From Martinezella tropici (lineage in GTDB: Bacteria; Pseudomonadota; Alphaproteobacteria; Rhizobiales; Rhizobiaceae), in the NCBI GenBank assembly GCA_000799755.1, contig JUHI01000024.1, positions 37,561 to 101,560 of the forward strand: a stretch of DNA of 64,000 bases, in the 5' to 3' direction. Position numbers and translations under genes: made by a program. The notes beneath the pieces were generated by a model. It was given only the letters and a program-made list of their open reading frames with translations, was not told the origin of the DNA and did no database searches. Shown piece after piece: positions 1 to 10,625 of the stretch (position 1 is its first letter; each line of letters opens with the position of its first letter).

Positions 1-304
1 GACGTTTCACATCATGACGCGGCATGTGCTGAGAAACCTTCTGTCGCCGATCCTGGTGCAGGGCTCGTTTCTCTTCGCCAGCGCCATGCTGGCCGAAGCG
101 GGGCTCTCGTTTCTCGGCCTCGGCGTCAGCCCCGAAATCCCGACCTGGGGAACCATGATCGCCGCCGGTCGCCAATATATCGGCCAGGCCGACTGGATGA
201 CCTACTTCCCTGGCTTTGCCATCATTCTCTCCGTGCTTTCGCTGCAAATGGTCGGCGACGGCCTGCGGGACATGCTCGACCCAAGACTTCGAAAGGACCT
301 GTAA
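1..304 (+). CDS. Peptide-type ABC transporter permease, DppC family (3' end only)
   Basis: Only the last 101 or so codons are in the window; the start lies upstream. The frame runs in phase from base 2 and ends at TAA 302-304. The visible part is the typical C-terminal half of a DppC/OppC permease: a membrane segment with the LAEAGLSFLGLG motif, then the conserved PTWGTMIAAGR stretch, a last hydrophobic helix and the NMVGDGLRDMLDPR-like ending. It would form the inner-membrane channel together with a DppB partner lying outside the window. The next gene starts directly after the stop codon, so the two are certainly co-transcribed. The fused ATPase at 4215-6047 is the likely energising subunit. 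The transported substrate cannot be read from the sequence; the neighbouring amidohydrolase, RidA and SelA-like genes point to an amino-sugar or modified amino acid. Confidence 0.9.
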   Translation, partial: TFHIMTRHVLRNLLSPILVQGSFLFASAMLAEAGLSFLGLGVSPEIPTWGTMIAAGRQYIGQADWMTYFPGFAIILSVLSLQMVGDGLRDMLDPRLRKDL

Positions 305-1513
305 ATGACCGGTGAAAAAGCGGGCAAGCCGCTCCTCCTCACCAATGTGAAGCCCATGGCGTTCGGCGGCGATGTGCCCGCCGGCGCGATCGACATCCTC
401 ATCGGCGCCGATGGCAAGATCGCCGCTTTCGGGCCGCAGCTCGCCGCTCCGGGTGACGTCGAACGCGTCGACGGCAAGGGCGCATGGATCTCTCCCGGCT
501 GGGTCGACCTCCACGTCCATATCTGGCATGGCGGCACGGATATCTCGATCCGTCCGTCCGAATGCGGCGCCGAGCGCGGCGTCACGACGCTGGTCGATGC
601 CGGCTCGGCCGGCGAAGCCAATTTTCACGGGTTTCGCGAATACATCATCGAACCGTCCAAGGAGCGTATCAAAGCCTTCCTCAATTTGGGTTCGATCGGC
701 CTTGTCGCCTGCAATCGCGTTCCCGAACTTCGCGATATCAAGGATATCGACCTCGACCGCATCCTCGAATGCTATGCTGAGAACAGCGAGCACATCGTCG
801 GCATCAAGGTGCGCGCCAGCCACGTCATCACGGGCTCCTGGGGTGTCACGCCCGTCAAGCTCGGCAAGAAGATCGCAAAGATCCTGAAGGTGCCGATGAT
901 GGTGCATGTCGGCGAGCCGCCGGCGCTCTACGACGAAGTGCTCGAAATCCTCGGACCGGGCGATGTCGTCACCCACTGCTTCAACGGCAAGGCCGGTTCC
1001 AGCATCATGGAGGACGAGGATCTCTACAATCTCGCCGAACGCTGCGCCGGCGAAGGCATCCGGCTCGATATCGGCCATGGAGGCGCATCCTTCTCCTTCA
1101 AGGTCGCGGAAGCAGCGATCGCGCGCGGTCTGCTGCCCTACTCGATCTCGACCGACCTGCACGGGCATTCGATGAACTTCCCGGTCTGGGATCTTGCAAC
1201 CACCATGTCGAAGCTGCTCTCGGTCGGCATGCCCTTCGACAAGGTCGTGGACGCGGTTACCCACGCGCCCGCTTCGGTCATCAAGCTGTCGATGGAGAAC
1301 CGGCTATCCGTCGGTGAGCGGGGCGACTTCACCATCTTCGACCTCGTGGATGCAGATCTCGAGGCGACTGATTCCAACGGCGACGTCTCCCGCCTGCAGA
1401 AACTCTTCGAGCCGCGTTACGCGGTCATCGGCTCAGAAGCGGTCACCGCCAGCCGCTACATACCGCGCGCCCGCAAGCTCGTACGCCATAGCCACGGTTA
1501 CTCGTGGCGCTAG
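305..1513 (+). CDS. Amidohydrolase/deacetylase family metallohydrolase (EF_0837/AHA_3915-like)
   Basis: A 402-residue cytoplasmic metal-dependent hydrolase of the amidohydrolase superfamily. The metal ligands of the family are visible: the HxH pair at His70/His72 on strand 1 (DLHVHIWHGG), the lysine expected to be carboxylated at Lys168 (GIKVRAS), His201 (MMVHVGEPP), His224 (VTHCFNGK) and the strand-8 aspartate Asp284 (STDLHGH). Length fits this COG3964-type group, often annotated as dihydroorotase-like but found in catabolic loci together with SelA-like PLP enzymes, as here (2986-4182). It starts at the base after the stop of the upstream permease gene. The likely reaction is hydrolysis of an N-acyl or cyclic amide group on the imported compound; the exact substrate is unknown. 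A true pyrimidine dihydroorotase is unlikely given the context. Confidence 0.85.
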   Translation: MTGEKAGKPLLLTNVKPMAFGGDVPAGAIDILIGADGKIAAFGPQLAAPGDVERVDGKGAWISPGWVDLHVHIWHGGTDISIRPSECGAERGVTTLVDAGSAGEANFHGFREYIIEPSKERIKAFLNLGSIGLVACNRVPELRDIKDIDLDRILECYAENSEHIVGIKVRASHVITGSWGVTPVKLGKKIAKILKVPMMVHVGEPPALYDEVLEILGPGDVVTHCFNGKAGSSIMEDEDLYNLAERCAGEGIRLDIGHGGASFSFKVAEAAIARGLLPYSISTDLHGHSMNFPVWDLATTMSKLLSVGMPFDKVVDAVTHAPASVIKLSMENRLSVGERGDFTIFDLVDADLEATDSNGDVSRLQKLFEPRYAVIGSEAVTASRYIPRARKLVRHSHGYSWR

Positions 1514-1546
1514 TCGGAACCTTAAAATCGCATAGCAGGAGCATAC

Positions 1547-2044
1547 GTGATTACGTCCCCAACACAGGCCGCTTCAGCAGCGCAAACACCTTACCAGCGA
1601 CTGGCTGCGCTCGGGATCGAGCTTCCGCCGCCGCCGCCGCCGATTGCCAACTTCGTGACCCATGTCCGCGAGGGCAACGTGCTCTATCTGTCGGGCCAGG
1701 GCCCGCGGGAGCTAGACGGCCATCTCCACTCAGGCAAGGTCGGCGGTGACGTCGGTGTTGATCGGGCCTATCAGCACGCGCGGCTGACAGGCATCAACCT
1801 TCTCGCCGTCATGCACGGAGCGCTTGGCGACCTCTCCCGGGTCAAGCGAGTGGTGAAGCTGCTCGGCATGGTCAATGCCGTGCCGCATTTCGAGGACCAT
1901 CCGAGCGTCATCAACGGCTGCTCGGACCTCTTCATCGAGGTCTTCGGCGAGGCGGGCCAACATGCCCGTTCGGCCGTCGGCTTCGGCTCGCTGCCCGGCA
2001 ACATCACGGTCGAGATCGAAGCGATCGTCTCGCTCAACGACTGA
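1547..2044 (+). CDS. RidA family protein (YjgF/YER057c/UK114)
   Basis: A 165-residue RidA-type protein. It carries the family signature pattern: LYLSGQGPRE near residue 47, the HARLTGINLLAVMHGALGDL stretch, and a C-terminal segment with NITVEIEAIVSL. RidA enzymes hydrolyse reactive 2-aminoacrylate or imine intermediates made by PLP-dependent lyases. A PLP enzyme (2986-4182) lies in the same locus, so this copy may detoxify or complete its product. The GTG start at 1547 is chosen because AGGAG lies six bases upstream and no ATG fits. The N-terminal proline-rich stretch (PPPPPP around residue 27) is slightly unusual. It follows the amidohydrolase by 33 bp and converges with the IclR gene. Confidence 0.9.
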   Translation: MITSPTQAASAAQTPYQRLAALGIELPPPPPPIANFVTHVREGNVLYLSGQGPRELDGHLHSGKVGGDVGVDRAYQHARLTGINLLAVMHGALGDLSRVKRVVKLLGMVNAVPHFEDHPSVINGCSDLFIEVFGEAGQHARSAVGFGSLPGNITVEIEAIVSLND

Positions 2045-2055
2045 GGAGGACGAAT

Positions 2056-2889
2056 TCAGTGGTTGCGCCAGCCCATCAGCTTTTCGATCCGCTCGGCAGC
2101 CGCGCGCACCTGCTCGCCATAATGGCTGCCGTCGGAAACGACTTTCTGTTCGGGCAGCACGATCGAAATGGTCGCGACGCATTGGCCGTCACGATCAACG
2201 ACCGGCGAAGCGATGCAGGCAACCGCGTAGTCGGATTCCGCCACCTGGACCGACAGGCGTTCCTCAAAGGCCTTGCCCGCAGAATCGGAAAGCACGCGGG
2301 CGTCAATCTCGGCCCGACCGGTCGGGGAGGTGCGGGCGCAGCGCTTGAAAAGCTCGATCCTCTCGTCCTCCGGCAGATGGCCGACCAGAAGCCGCCCCGA
2401 CGCCGTCCAGTTGAGGGGTACGCGGGTTCCGACACGGGAAGCCACCTGGAAATGGCTTGGCCCATCCGCCATCGCCAGCACCAGCATAGTATCGCCGTCG
2501 CGGCCGCAGACCTGCACCGTCTCACTTGCCTGCCGGCAAAGATCGTGCATCTCGCGGGTGGCGACACTCATGAAATCGAGCGACCGGGCGTAGGCGAGAC
2601 CGTAGTGATAAAGGCGAGCACCCAGCCAAACCGAACCATCGGCATTGCGACCAAGCATGTTCTTTTCGACCAGATCGTCGATGATGACGTAGACAGTCGA
2701 AAGAGGCGCCTTGATCGCCTTGGCAATCGCATAGGCTCCGGCCGGCGCGCCGGTTTCATAGAGATAATCGATCACCTGCAGCGCGCGGTCGATGCCGCTT
2801 ACGCGCGAGCGGCGAGCGCCTTTGGCTTCGGCTTCCCCGCTGGAGCCGGTGCCTTCAGGGAGTGCTGCGGGTAGGGTCTTCGCGTCCAA
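2056..2889 (-). CDS. IclR family transcriptional regulator
   Basis: A 277-residue regulator with an N-terminal winged helix-turn-helix (about residues 30-95; SRVSGIDRALQVIDYL, then AIAKAIKAPLSTVYVIIDDL) and a C-terminal IclR effector-binding domain (about 105-275, including VASRVGTRVPLNWTASGRLLVGHL and the Cys-containing SDYAVACIASPV loop). It is transcribed divergently from the SelA-like gene across about 95 bp and converges on the ridA gene, so it most likely controls this catabolic locus, with the effector being the imported compound or a breakdown product. A low-complexity Ser/Ala/Glu tail precedes the DNA-binding domain, as is common in rhizobial members. Confidence 0.93.
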   Translation of the reverse strand: MDAKTLPAALPEGTGSSGEAEAKGARRSRVSGIDRALQVIDYLYETGAPAGAYAIAKAIKAPLSTVYVIIDDLVEKNMLGRNADGSVWLGARLYHYGLAYARSLDFMSVATREMHDLCRQASETVQVCGRDGDTMLVLAMADGPSHFQVASRVGTRVPLNWTASGRLLVGHLPEDERIELFKRCARTSPTGRAEIDARVLSDSAGKAFEERLSVQVAESDYAVACIASPVVDRDGQCVATISIVLPEQKVVSDGSHYGEQVRAAAERIEKLMGWRNH

Positions 2890-2985
2890 ATCAACGCTCC
2901 TCGTGATATTTCGAGAAGCTATTACATTACTATGGCATAACTGTCGATGACAATCGGCAACGGGCCGTCACTTTGGAGAGATAGA
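2890..2985. promoter_or_regulatory. Divergent promoter region between the iclR-type and SelA-like genes
   Basis: This AT-richer 96-bp gap separates two divergent genes and must hold both promoters. It contains an AT-rich patch (TTACATTACTATGGCATAAC, 2920-2940) and the ribosome binding site GGAGAG (2975-2980) that fixes the SelA-like start at 2986. An IclR operator is expected here, but I see no convincing dyad. Confidence 0.45.
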
Positions 2986-4182
2986 ATGTCTGACGATATC
3001 CGCAGCAAAATCGGCCTGAGGCCTGTCATCAACGTGTCCGGCACCATGACCAGCCTCGGCGCGTCGATCGTCGTACCCGAAGCCATTGCGGCAATGACGG
3101 CAATTCTTCCGCAGTTCGTTGAGATCAATGACCTGCAGCGCAAGGCAAGTGCAGTCATCGCACGACTGACGGGCAGCGAGGCAGGCTTCGTGACGGCATC
3201 CTGTTCTTCGGGCATCAGTCTCGCCGTCGCCGGCGCCATAACCGGTAACAATCTGCTCGCCATCGAGAGACTGCCCGACATCAGTCCGGACAAGAACGAA
3301 GTCATCGTGCAGATGGGCCATGTAGTCAGCTATGGCGCTCCGGTGGATCAGGCAATCCGCCTTGCCGGCGGCAAGGTCGTCCTGATCGGCCAGGCAACAT
3401 CGACGCATCGCTTCCACATGGAAAACGCCATCACCGAGAAGACGGCTGCCGCCGTCTATGTCGTATCCCATCATGTGGTCGACTATGGCCTGCTGAATCT
3501 GATCGAATTCGTCGAGATCGCCCATGCCAAGGGCGTGCCCGTCATCGTCGACGCCGCTTCGGAATACGATCTCAAGCTTTTCCTCGCGCAGGGCGCCGAC
3601 ATCGTCCTCTATTCCGGTCATAAGTTCCTCGGTGGCCCGACGTCGGGCATCGTCGCCGGCAAGAAGGAACTGGTGCGCAATGCTTTCCTGCAGAATATGG
3701 GCATCGGCCGCGGCATGAAGGTCGGCAAGGAAAGCATCTATGGCGTCATGGCGGCGCTGGAGGCCTGGGAAAAGCGCGACCATGCCGGCATCCGCGAACG
3801 GGAAACCGGCTATCTCAACCTGTGGAAGCGGACCCTGGATGGCCGACCCGGCGTCACCGCCCTGATCGAGCCGGACCCCACCAACAATCCGCTCGAGCGT
3901 TTGCGGGTCATTGTCCAGGCACCGGAGGCGCATATCAGCGCCTGGGATCTTGCCGCAGCGCTTGGCCGCGGCAACCCGCCCGTCATCGTACGGGATCATG
4001 AGGTCGAACATCACTATTTCTATCTCGATCCCTGCAACCTGCATCCCGGCCAGGAGACGATCGTCGCTGCCCGGCTGGCCGAGGAGCTCGACAAGGCGCG
4101 CGCCTCCAACGAGATCATCGCGACGCCGATCGAGAACCGCAGCAGGCATCGCTTTGACGGCATGCTGAACTGGCCCGATTGA
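2986..4182 (+). CDS. SelA-like PLP-dependent enzyme (D-glucosaminate-6-phosphate ammonia-lyase / DgaE type)
   Basis: A 398-residue fold-type I PLP enzyme of the COG1921 (SelA-like) group. The PLP lysine is Lys213 in LYSGHKFLGGPTSG. Other family stretches are GLRPVINVSGTMTSLGAS at the N terminus and VDAASEYDL, which holds the PLP-ring aspartate. True selenocysteine synthases are longer and sit with selB; no selenium gene is nearby. Small SelA-like proteins next to an EF_0837-type amidohydrolase are known from D-glucosaminate-type catabolism, where they act as ammonia-lyases. A lyase producing an enamine or imine would explain the nearby ridA. I chose ATG 2986 (MSDDIRS) over the in-frame ATG at 2947 because GGAGAG lies just upstream of it. 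It overlaps nothing and is followed after 32 bp by the ATPase gene. Confidence 0.85.
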   Translation: MSDDIRSKIGLRPVINVSGTMTSLGASIVVPEAIAAMTAILPQFVEINDLQRKASAVIARLTGSEAGFVTASCSSGISLAVAGAITGNNLLAIERLPDISPDKNEVIVQMGHVVSYGAPVDQAIRLAGGKVVLIGQATSTHRFHMENAITEKTAAAVYVVSHHVVDYGLLNLIEFVEIAHAKGVPVIVDAASEYDLKLFLAQGADIVLYSGHKFLGGPTSGIVAGKKELVRNAFLQNMGIGRGMKVGKESIYGVMAALEAWEKRDHAGIRERETGYLNLWKRTLDGRPGVTALIEPDPTNNPLERLRVIVQAPEAHISAWDLAAALGRGNPPVIVRDHEVEHHYFYLDPCNLHPGQETIVAARLAEELDKARASNEIIATPIENRSRHRFDGMLNWPD

Positions 4183-4214
4183 GCCATGACAAGAATCGTA
4201 GCGGGGGAGTAAAG

Positions 4215-6047
<1,833 letters not shown>

Positions 6048-6058
6048 TACCTCTATCC

Positions 6059-6078
6059 GATCGGCCAGCGGGCCGATC
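6059..6078. terminator. Perfect 8-bp hairpin after the ATPase gene
   Basis: GATCGGCC (6059-6066) and GGCCGATC (6071-6078) pair perfectly around a 4-base loop, 12 bp after the stop codon. There is no T-tract behind it, so it is at best a weak or Rho-assisted terminator or an RNA-stabilising hairpin. Confidence 0.4.
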
Positions 6079-6165
6079 GTCACCCACAAATCGAGCCGCC
6101 AATATAGGTCGATCCGCGCCGCATCGATGAGCGACGAAAGATGCTCTTGCAAAAGTGTGCCATGT

Positions 6166-6183
6166 TGATTAATCGTTTAATCA
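6166..6183. promoter_or_regulatory. LacI-family operator
   Basis: TGATTAATCGTTTAATCA is an 18-bp near-perfect palindrome (one mismatched pair) centred on CG between 6174 and 6175, the hallmark of LacI/GalR operators. It lies 23 bp before the start of the LacI-type gene at 6207, so the regulator most likely represses its own operon, which also carries adenine deaminase and the purine permease. Confidence 0.75.
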
Positions 6184-6206
6184 CAAAAACCAGAGCGCAT
6201 TCTTGA

Positions 6207-7214
6207 ATGAGCAGTACACGCCCCTCTTCCATCCGCGAAATTGCAACCAGGCTGGGTGTTTCCACGGCAACCGTCTCCAATGCGCTGCGCGGTACGGGGC
6301 GGGTATCATCAGCCCTTGCGGCTCAGATTCGTCTGGAGGCGGACAGGCTCGGCTATGTCCCTGACCATACGGCACGGGCGCTGCGCACCGGCCGGAGCAA
6401 TACGGTTGGCCTATTGGTCCCGAACATCGGGCAACCGCTGTTTCCTGCCTTTGCACAGGCGATCGAACGGGCGGCAAAGCAGCGCGATCTGGCCGTTCTG
6501 ATCGGCGACAGCCAAGGCGATCCCCGGCAGCAGGACTTCGAAATGAGAACCATGATCGCCCGCGGCGTCGACGCGCTGATCGTGATCCCGACGCGCGGCA
6601 CAACCGTTGTGCCCGAGGATGTTTCGGTGCCCGTCGCCGTCATAGACAGCGCGGCCACAACGGGCAATATCGCCGCCAGCGATCATCGTGAGGGAGGCCG
6701 CCTGATCGCCCGTCATCTGCTCGAACTTGGCCATGACAGGCTTCTGATCCTCGCCGGCCCTGAGAATTCACTGGTGGCGCGCGAGCGCGTCGAAGGAATG
6801 TGCGAAATCTTCCGCCAGGCCGGTGTCGAACCGGCATTGCGGTACGGCGATGCCACTTTCGAAGCAGGCAGCGCCCTCGGTCGCGAGCTCGATGTGCGGG
6901 ATTTTACAGCCTGTGCAGCCGCCTACGACGCCCTGGCCATCGGCTTTGCCATCGCCGTCAGAGACAGGGGCTACAGCATTCCGGCAGACATATCGCTCAC
7001 CGGCTTTGATGATCTGATGTGGGCTCAAATCGTTTCTCCGCCGCTCACCACCGTCCGGCAGGATCTGGAAGCCGTGGCGAACCACGCACTCGCCTTCGTT
7101 GCCGGAGAAACCGAGACCAGCGGGATATTCCCGACGGAACTTGTCTTGCGGCAATCGACCGCGCGCCCGTCCGCTTTCGTCCAAGGAGGCAAAGATGCCG
7201 AACGAACCCCATGA
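6207..7214 (+). CDS. LacI family transcriptional regulator (putative purine operon repressor)
   Basis: A 335-residue LacI/GalR repressor. The N-terminal helix-turn-helix (SIREIATRLGVSTATVSNAL, about residues 6-26) and the hinge (about 45-60, ARALRTGRSNTVGLLVPN) are followed by a periplasmic-binding-protein-like effector domain (about 60-320). Its 3' end overlaps the adenine deaminase start by 20 bp, so repressor, deaminase and permease form one transcript. The operator at 6166-6183 lies just upstream. A purine base or nucleoside is the inferred effector, based on this context only. Confidence 0.92.
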   Translation: MSSTRPSSIREIATRLGVSTATVSNALRGTGRVSSALAAQIRLEADRLGYVPDHTARALRTGRSNTVGLLVPNIGQPLFPAFAQAIERAAKQRDLAVLIGDSQGDPRQQDFEMRTMIARGVDALIVIPTRGTTVVPEDVSVPVAVIDSAATTGNIAASDHREGGRLIARHLLELGHDRLLILAGPENSLVARERVEGMCEIFRQAGVEPALRYGDATFEAGSALGRELDVRDFTACAAAYDALAIGFAIAVRDRGYSIPADISLTGFDDLMWAQIVSPPLTTVRQDLEAVANHALAFVAGETETSGIFPTELVLRQSTARPSAFVQGGKDAERTP

Positions 7215-8973
7215 CCTCCATTCACCGGAGCTGCGCGATCGCGCCGTGCGGGCAGCCCTGGGCCTTGAGCCGTTCGACGTGCTCATTGCCGGCGGCACGC
7301 TCGTCGACGTCGCGACCTCGGAAATGAGGCCGGCCGACATCGGCCTTGTCGGTCCCCTGATCGCAAGCGTTCATCCCTCCGGAAGCAGGAAGGACGCGAA
7401 CGAGATCGTCGACGCGTCGGGACGCTTCATCGCGCCCGGTTTCATCGACACCCATATGCATGTCGAAAGCTCGATGGTGACGCCGAGGCGATACGCCGAA
7501 ACGGTCGTCCCGCAGGGTACGACGACCATCTGCTGGGACCCGCATGAAATCGGCAACGTCGCCGGTCTTGACGGCATTCGATGGGCACTCGAAGAAACAC
7601 GGCAATTGCCGCTGCGCTTCCTGACCCTGGCGCCGTCCTGCGTGCCTTCGGCGCCCGGCCTGGAGCTTGCCGGTGCGGAGTTCCGGTCCGGCGAAATGGC
7701 GACCATGCTGAGCTGGCCGGAGATTTCCGGCGTTGCCGAAGTCATGAATATGCGTGGGGTCCTTGAGAGAAGCGAGCCGATGCGCGGCATCGTCGAGGCC
7801 GGGCTTGCGAGCGGCAAGCGCGTCTGCGGCCATGCTCGTGGCCTCGAAGGCGCGGAATTGCAGGCATTCGTGTCTGCGGGGATTCAATCCGATCACGAGA
7901 TCACCTCGGGCGAAGACCTGCTGGCAAAATTGCGGACCGGCCTCACCATCGAGTTGCGCGGTTCCCACGACTATGTCCTGCCCGGCGTGATCGAGGCGTT
8001 GAAAAGGCTGCCGCATATGCCGCAAACGCTGACGATCTGCACCGATGACGTCTTCCCCGACGACCTCGTGAGCGATGGTGCGATGTCATCTGTTCTCAGG
8101 CGCCTCATCGGCTACGGTATGAAGCCGATCGACGCCATCCGCGCCGCCACGCTCAACGCCGCCATGTGGCTGAACCGCTATGATCTGGGGCTGGTGGCGC
8201 CCGGTCGTCGCGCCGACATCATCATTCTCTCCGACCTGGAGACGATCGCGGTCGACCACGTCTTCGCATCGGGGCGTGAGGTCGCAAGAGGCGGCAGCCT
8301 CACTGGAACCTGTGAGAGCGTATCCGCGAATGCCTATCGCGACACCGTAAAGCTTGGCAGGCTTTCTGCCGCCGACTTCACGATCGCACTGCCGGGCATG
8401 ACGGCAGCCAGGATCAACACGATTGTCAGCCCGCGTTTCACGAAATGGGGGGAAGCGGCCGTCAAAGTGGAAGACGACAAGCTCGTCCTGCCCGACAACA
8501 TGCTTCTGATGGCGGTCATCCACCGCCACGGAAGAAAGGACCCGACGCCGGCCATCGGCGTGCTGGAAGACTGGGGCCATTGGCGCGGCGCGCTTGCGAC
8601 GACGATATCCCATGACAGCCACAACCTCACTGTCTTCGGCCGCGATCCCGCGGATATGGCAGCGGCGGCCAATGCCGTTATCGAGGCCGGCGGCGGCATG
8701 GCGACCGCTGCCGATGGCATGGTTACGGCCGTCCTGCCCCTGCCCGTCTGCGGCTTGCTGTCAGATGCGCCTGCGAAGGAAGTGGCGGATGATTTCGCCA
8801 GACTGCGCGCGGCGGCCGACAACATTGCCGACTGGATGCCGCCCATTCGCACCTTCAAGGCCGTCGTCGGCGCAAGCCTTGCATGCAACCCAGGCCCGCA
8901 CGTCACCGACCTCGGTCTGACAGACGGGACAACCCAGGAAATCAGACCGCTTCTGGCTGCAAGCCGAAACTGA
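7195..8973 (+). CDS. ade: Adenine deaminase
   Basis: A 592-residue enzyme of the amidohydrolase superfamily that deaminates adenine to hypoxanthine with ammonia release. Visible features are the metal-binding motif DTHMHVESSMVTP (about residues 85-97), WDPHEIGNV, CGHARGLEG, the ICTDDVFPDDL aspartate motif, and the C-terminal adenine deaminase domain (about 410-590; HDSHNLTVFG and a GG-rich stretch). The length is normal. The reading frame is open upstream to 7099, but ATG 7195 is chosen because AAGGAGG (7183-7189) lies just before it; this gives a 20-bp overlap with the lacI-type gene. The NCS2 permease follows after 47 bp and would supply purine substrate. Confidence 0.93.
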   Translation: MPNEPHDLHSPELRDRAVRAALGLEPFDVLIAGGTLVDVATSEMRPADIGLVGPLIASVHPSGSRKDANEIVDASGRFIAPGFIDTHMHVESSMVTPRRYAETVVPQGTTTICWDPHEIGNVAGLDGIRWALEETRQLPLRFLTLAPSCVPSAPGLELAGAEFRSGEMATMLSWPEISGVAEVMNMRGVLERSEPMRGIVEAGLASGKRVCGHARGLEGAELQAFVSAGIQSDHEITSGEDLLAKLRTGLTIELRGSHDYVLPGVIEALKRLPHMPQTLTICTDDVFPDDLVSDGAMSSVLRRLIGYGMKPIDAIRAATLNAAMWLNRYDLGLVAPGRRADIIILSDLETIAVDHVFASGREVARGGSLTGTCESVSANAYRDTVKLGRLSAADFTIALPGMTAARINTIVSPRFTKWGEAAVKVEDDKLVLPDNMLLMAVIHRHGRKDPTPAIGVLEDWGHWRGALATTISHDSHNLTVFGRDPADMAAAANAVIEAGGGMATAADGMVTAVLPLPVCGLLSDAPAKEVADDFARLRAAADNIADWMPPIRTFKAVVGASLACNPGPHVTDLGLTDGTTQEIRPLLAASRN

Positions 8974-9020
8974 GGTCATCAGCCGCACGGCAGCGTTTGC
9001 CGACTTAGGAGATAGTCACA

Positions 9021-10373
9021 ATGGCCTCAAATATGAATGTCGGACAGCCGGACGACGCGGTCGAACCGTGGTGGAAGAGCTATTTCCGCATGCGCGAGCG
9101 CAAGACCAATATCAAGACGGAAGTCATCGCCGGCATGACGTCCTTCCTGGCGTCGGCCTATCTTCTCGTCGTGATCCCCTCCCTGCTTTCGGCCGGAGGC
9201 ATCGACCGCGCCGCCGCAACGACAGCAACCATTCTCGTCATCATCGGCGCGACCCTGTTCATGGCGCTCTATGCCAATATGCCCTTCGTGGTGGGGCCAG
9301 GCATCGGCGGCTCGGTTCTGGTGGGTCCGACGATGGCAGCCGTGGAGCATATTCCCTGGCAGACCGGGCTTGCCATCTCCTTCTGGTCCAGTGTCATCTT
9401 CGTGCTGCTGACGGTGCTCGGCGTACGCCAGGTCATCGCCCGCATGGTTCCAGCCCAGATCAAGCTCGGTCTGGGTGCCGCGATCGGATTGTTCATCGCG
9501 CTTCTCGGCTTCAAGAATGCCGGTCTCGTCGACGTCAACGCCAAGAGCCACGCGCTCATGCTCGGCTCATTCAGCTCGGGGCAGGCCATCATTGCCGTCT
9601 TCGGCATCTTCCTCGCCGTCTTTCTGCGTGGTCGCAAGGTGCCGGGACCGATCCTGTGGGCCATTCTCGGCAGCACGCTGCTCGGCATTCCGCTCGGCGT
9701 CACCAAGGTGCCTGCCGCATTCTTCGGAGCACCACACGGCATCTCCGAGATCGGCCTGCAGCTCGATTTCCTCGGTGCGCTGAAGATCGAATATTTCCCC
9801 TATCTCTTTGCCTTCTTCGCATCCGAGTTCTTCTCGACGCTTGGCACGACGCTCGCCGTAGGCGCCAAGGCCGGCCTTGTCGACGAGGAGGGCAATATGG
9901 CGGATCTGGGCAAGCCGTTCCTCGTCGATTCGATCGCTGCCACGATCAGCCCGCTGCTCGGCATTCCCTCCGCGACAGCGCTTGTCGAAAGCGCCACGGG
10001 CGCGGAAGCGGGCGGCCGCACCGGCTTTGCTTCGCTTGCAACCGCGGCCCTCTTTGCCCTTACCTTGCTCTTCACCCCGATCGCGCTGATGATCCCGGCA
10101 GCGGCCACCGCACCCGCCCTGATCCTCGTCGGCATGTCGATGTTCAGCGCGCTAAAGCGGGTCGACCTTGAGAATTTCTCCGACGGTCTTTCCGCCTTGA
10201 TGATGGTCCTCTTGACCCTCGTCTCCAACAGCTTTGGAACCGGCATCGCCGGTGGGCTGTTGTTCTACGTCATCGTCAAGGTATTGTCGGGAGAAGCAAA
10301 GCAGGTCTCCATCGGCATGTATCTTCTTGCCATCCCGCTGGCCTATTATTTCTGGACGATAGCTGCTCATTGA
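9021..10373 (+). CDS. NCS2 family purine permease (AzgA/PbuG-like)
   Basis: A 450-residue inner-membrane transporter with about 12-14 hydrophobic segments. The N terminus (EVIAGMTSFLASAYLLVV) and the FVVGPGIGGSVLVGPT segment are typical of the adenine/guanine/hypoxanthine branch of NCS2. The motif SATALVESATGAEAGGRTG (about residues 315-333) is the AzgA-type substrate and coupling signature. It is third in the lacI-ade-permease operon, with ribosome binding site AGGAGAT before ATG 9021. It probably imports adenine or hypoxanthine by proton symport for the deaminase. Substrate preference cannot be decided from the sequence. Confidence 0.9.
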   Translation: MASNMNVGQPDDAVEPWWKSYFRMRERKTNIKTEVIAGMTSFLASAYLLVVIPSLLSAGGIDRAAATTATILVIIGATLFMALYANMPFVVGPGIGGSVLVGPTMAAVEHIPWQTGLAISFWSSVIFVLLTVLGVRQVIARMVPAQIKLGLGAAIGLFIALLGFKNAGLVDVNAKSHALMLGSFSSGQAIIAVFGIFLAVFLRGRKVPGPILWAILGSTLLGIPLGVTKVPAAFFGAPHGISEIGLQLDFLGALKIEYFPYLFAFFASEFFSTLGTTLAVGAKAGLVDEEGNMADLGKPFLVDSIAATISPLLGIPSATALVESATGAEAGGRTGFASLATAALFALTLLFTPIALMIPAAATAPALILVGMSMFSALKRVDLENFSDGLSALMMVLLTLVSNSFGTGIAGGLLFYVIVKVLSGEAKQVSIGMYLLAIPLAYYFWTIAAH

Positions 10374-10625
10374 GCGGCCACCGATCCTGCGTTTGCATCA
10401 AGAGCATTCGCAATTTTCAGCGAGACTTTTGATGAGGGATTTCATGTGACGCCATTTTCAGGGCAAGATTATCCTTTGGGCGGTCCGCCGGTGCTGCCGC
10501 TATGGTGTCAGCTACCGCGATCTTGAAGGGGGCCTACCCCCCGGCTTACACCATGCCGGGATTAATCGAACAAAGCCCTCGCAGCGCCAGAGCACCCTCA
10601 GCGCTTGGGATCGTTGCAAACCCGT
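10374..10625. other. Intergenic region between the purine permease and GH5 genes
   Basis: A 252-bp convergent gap. It contains short C/G-rich repeats (GGGGGCC...CCCCCGGC around 10529-10544) and CCGGC/GCCGG arms (10541-10559) that may act as a two-sided terminator. I see no coding sequence or RNA gene in it. Confidence 0.4.

Noticed and set aside
4179..4214. Earlier start of the first fused ATPase
   Set aside because: It overlaps the upstream gene and has no ribosome site; ATG 4215 has GGGGGAG at the proper distance.
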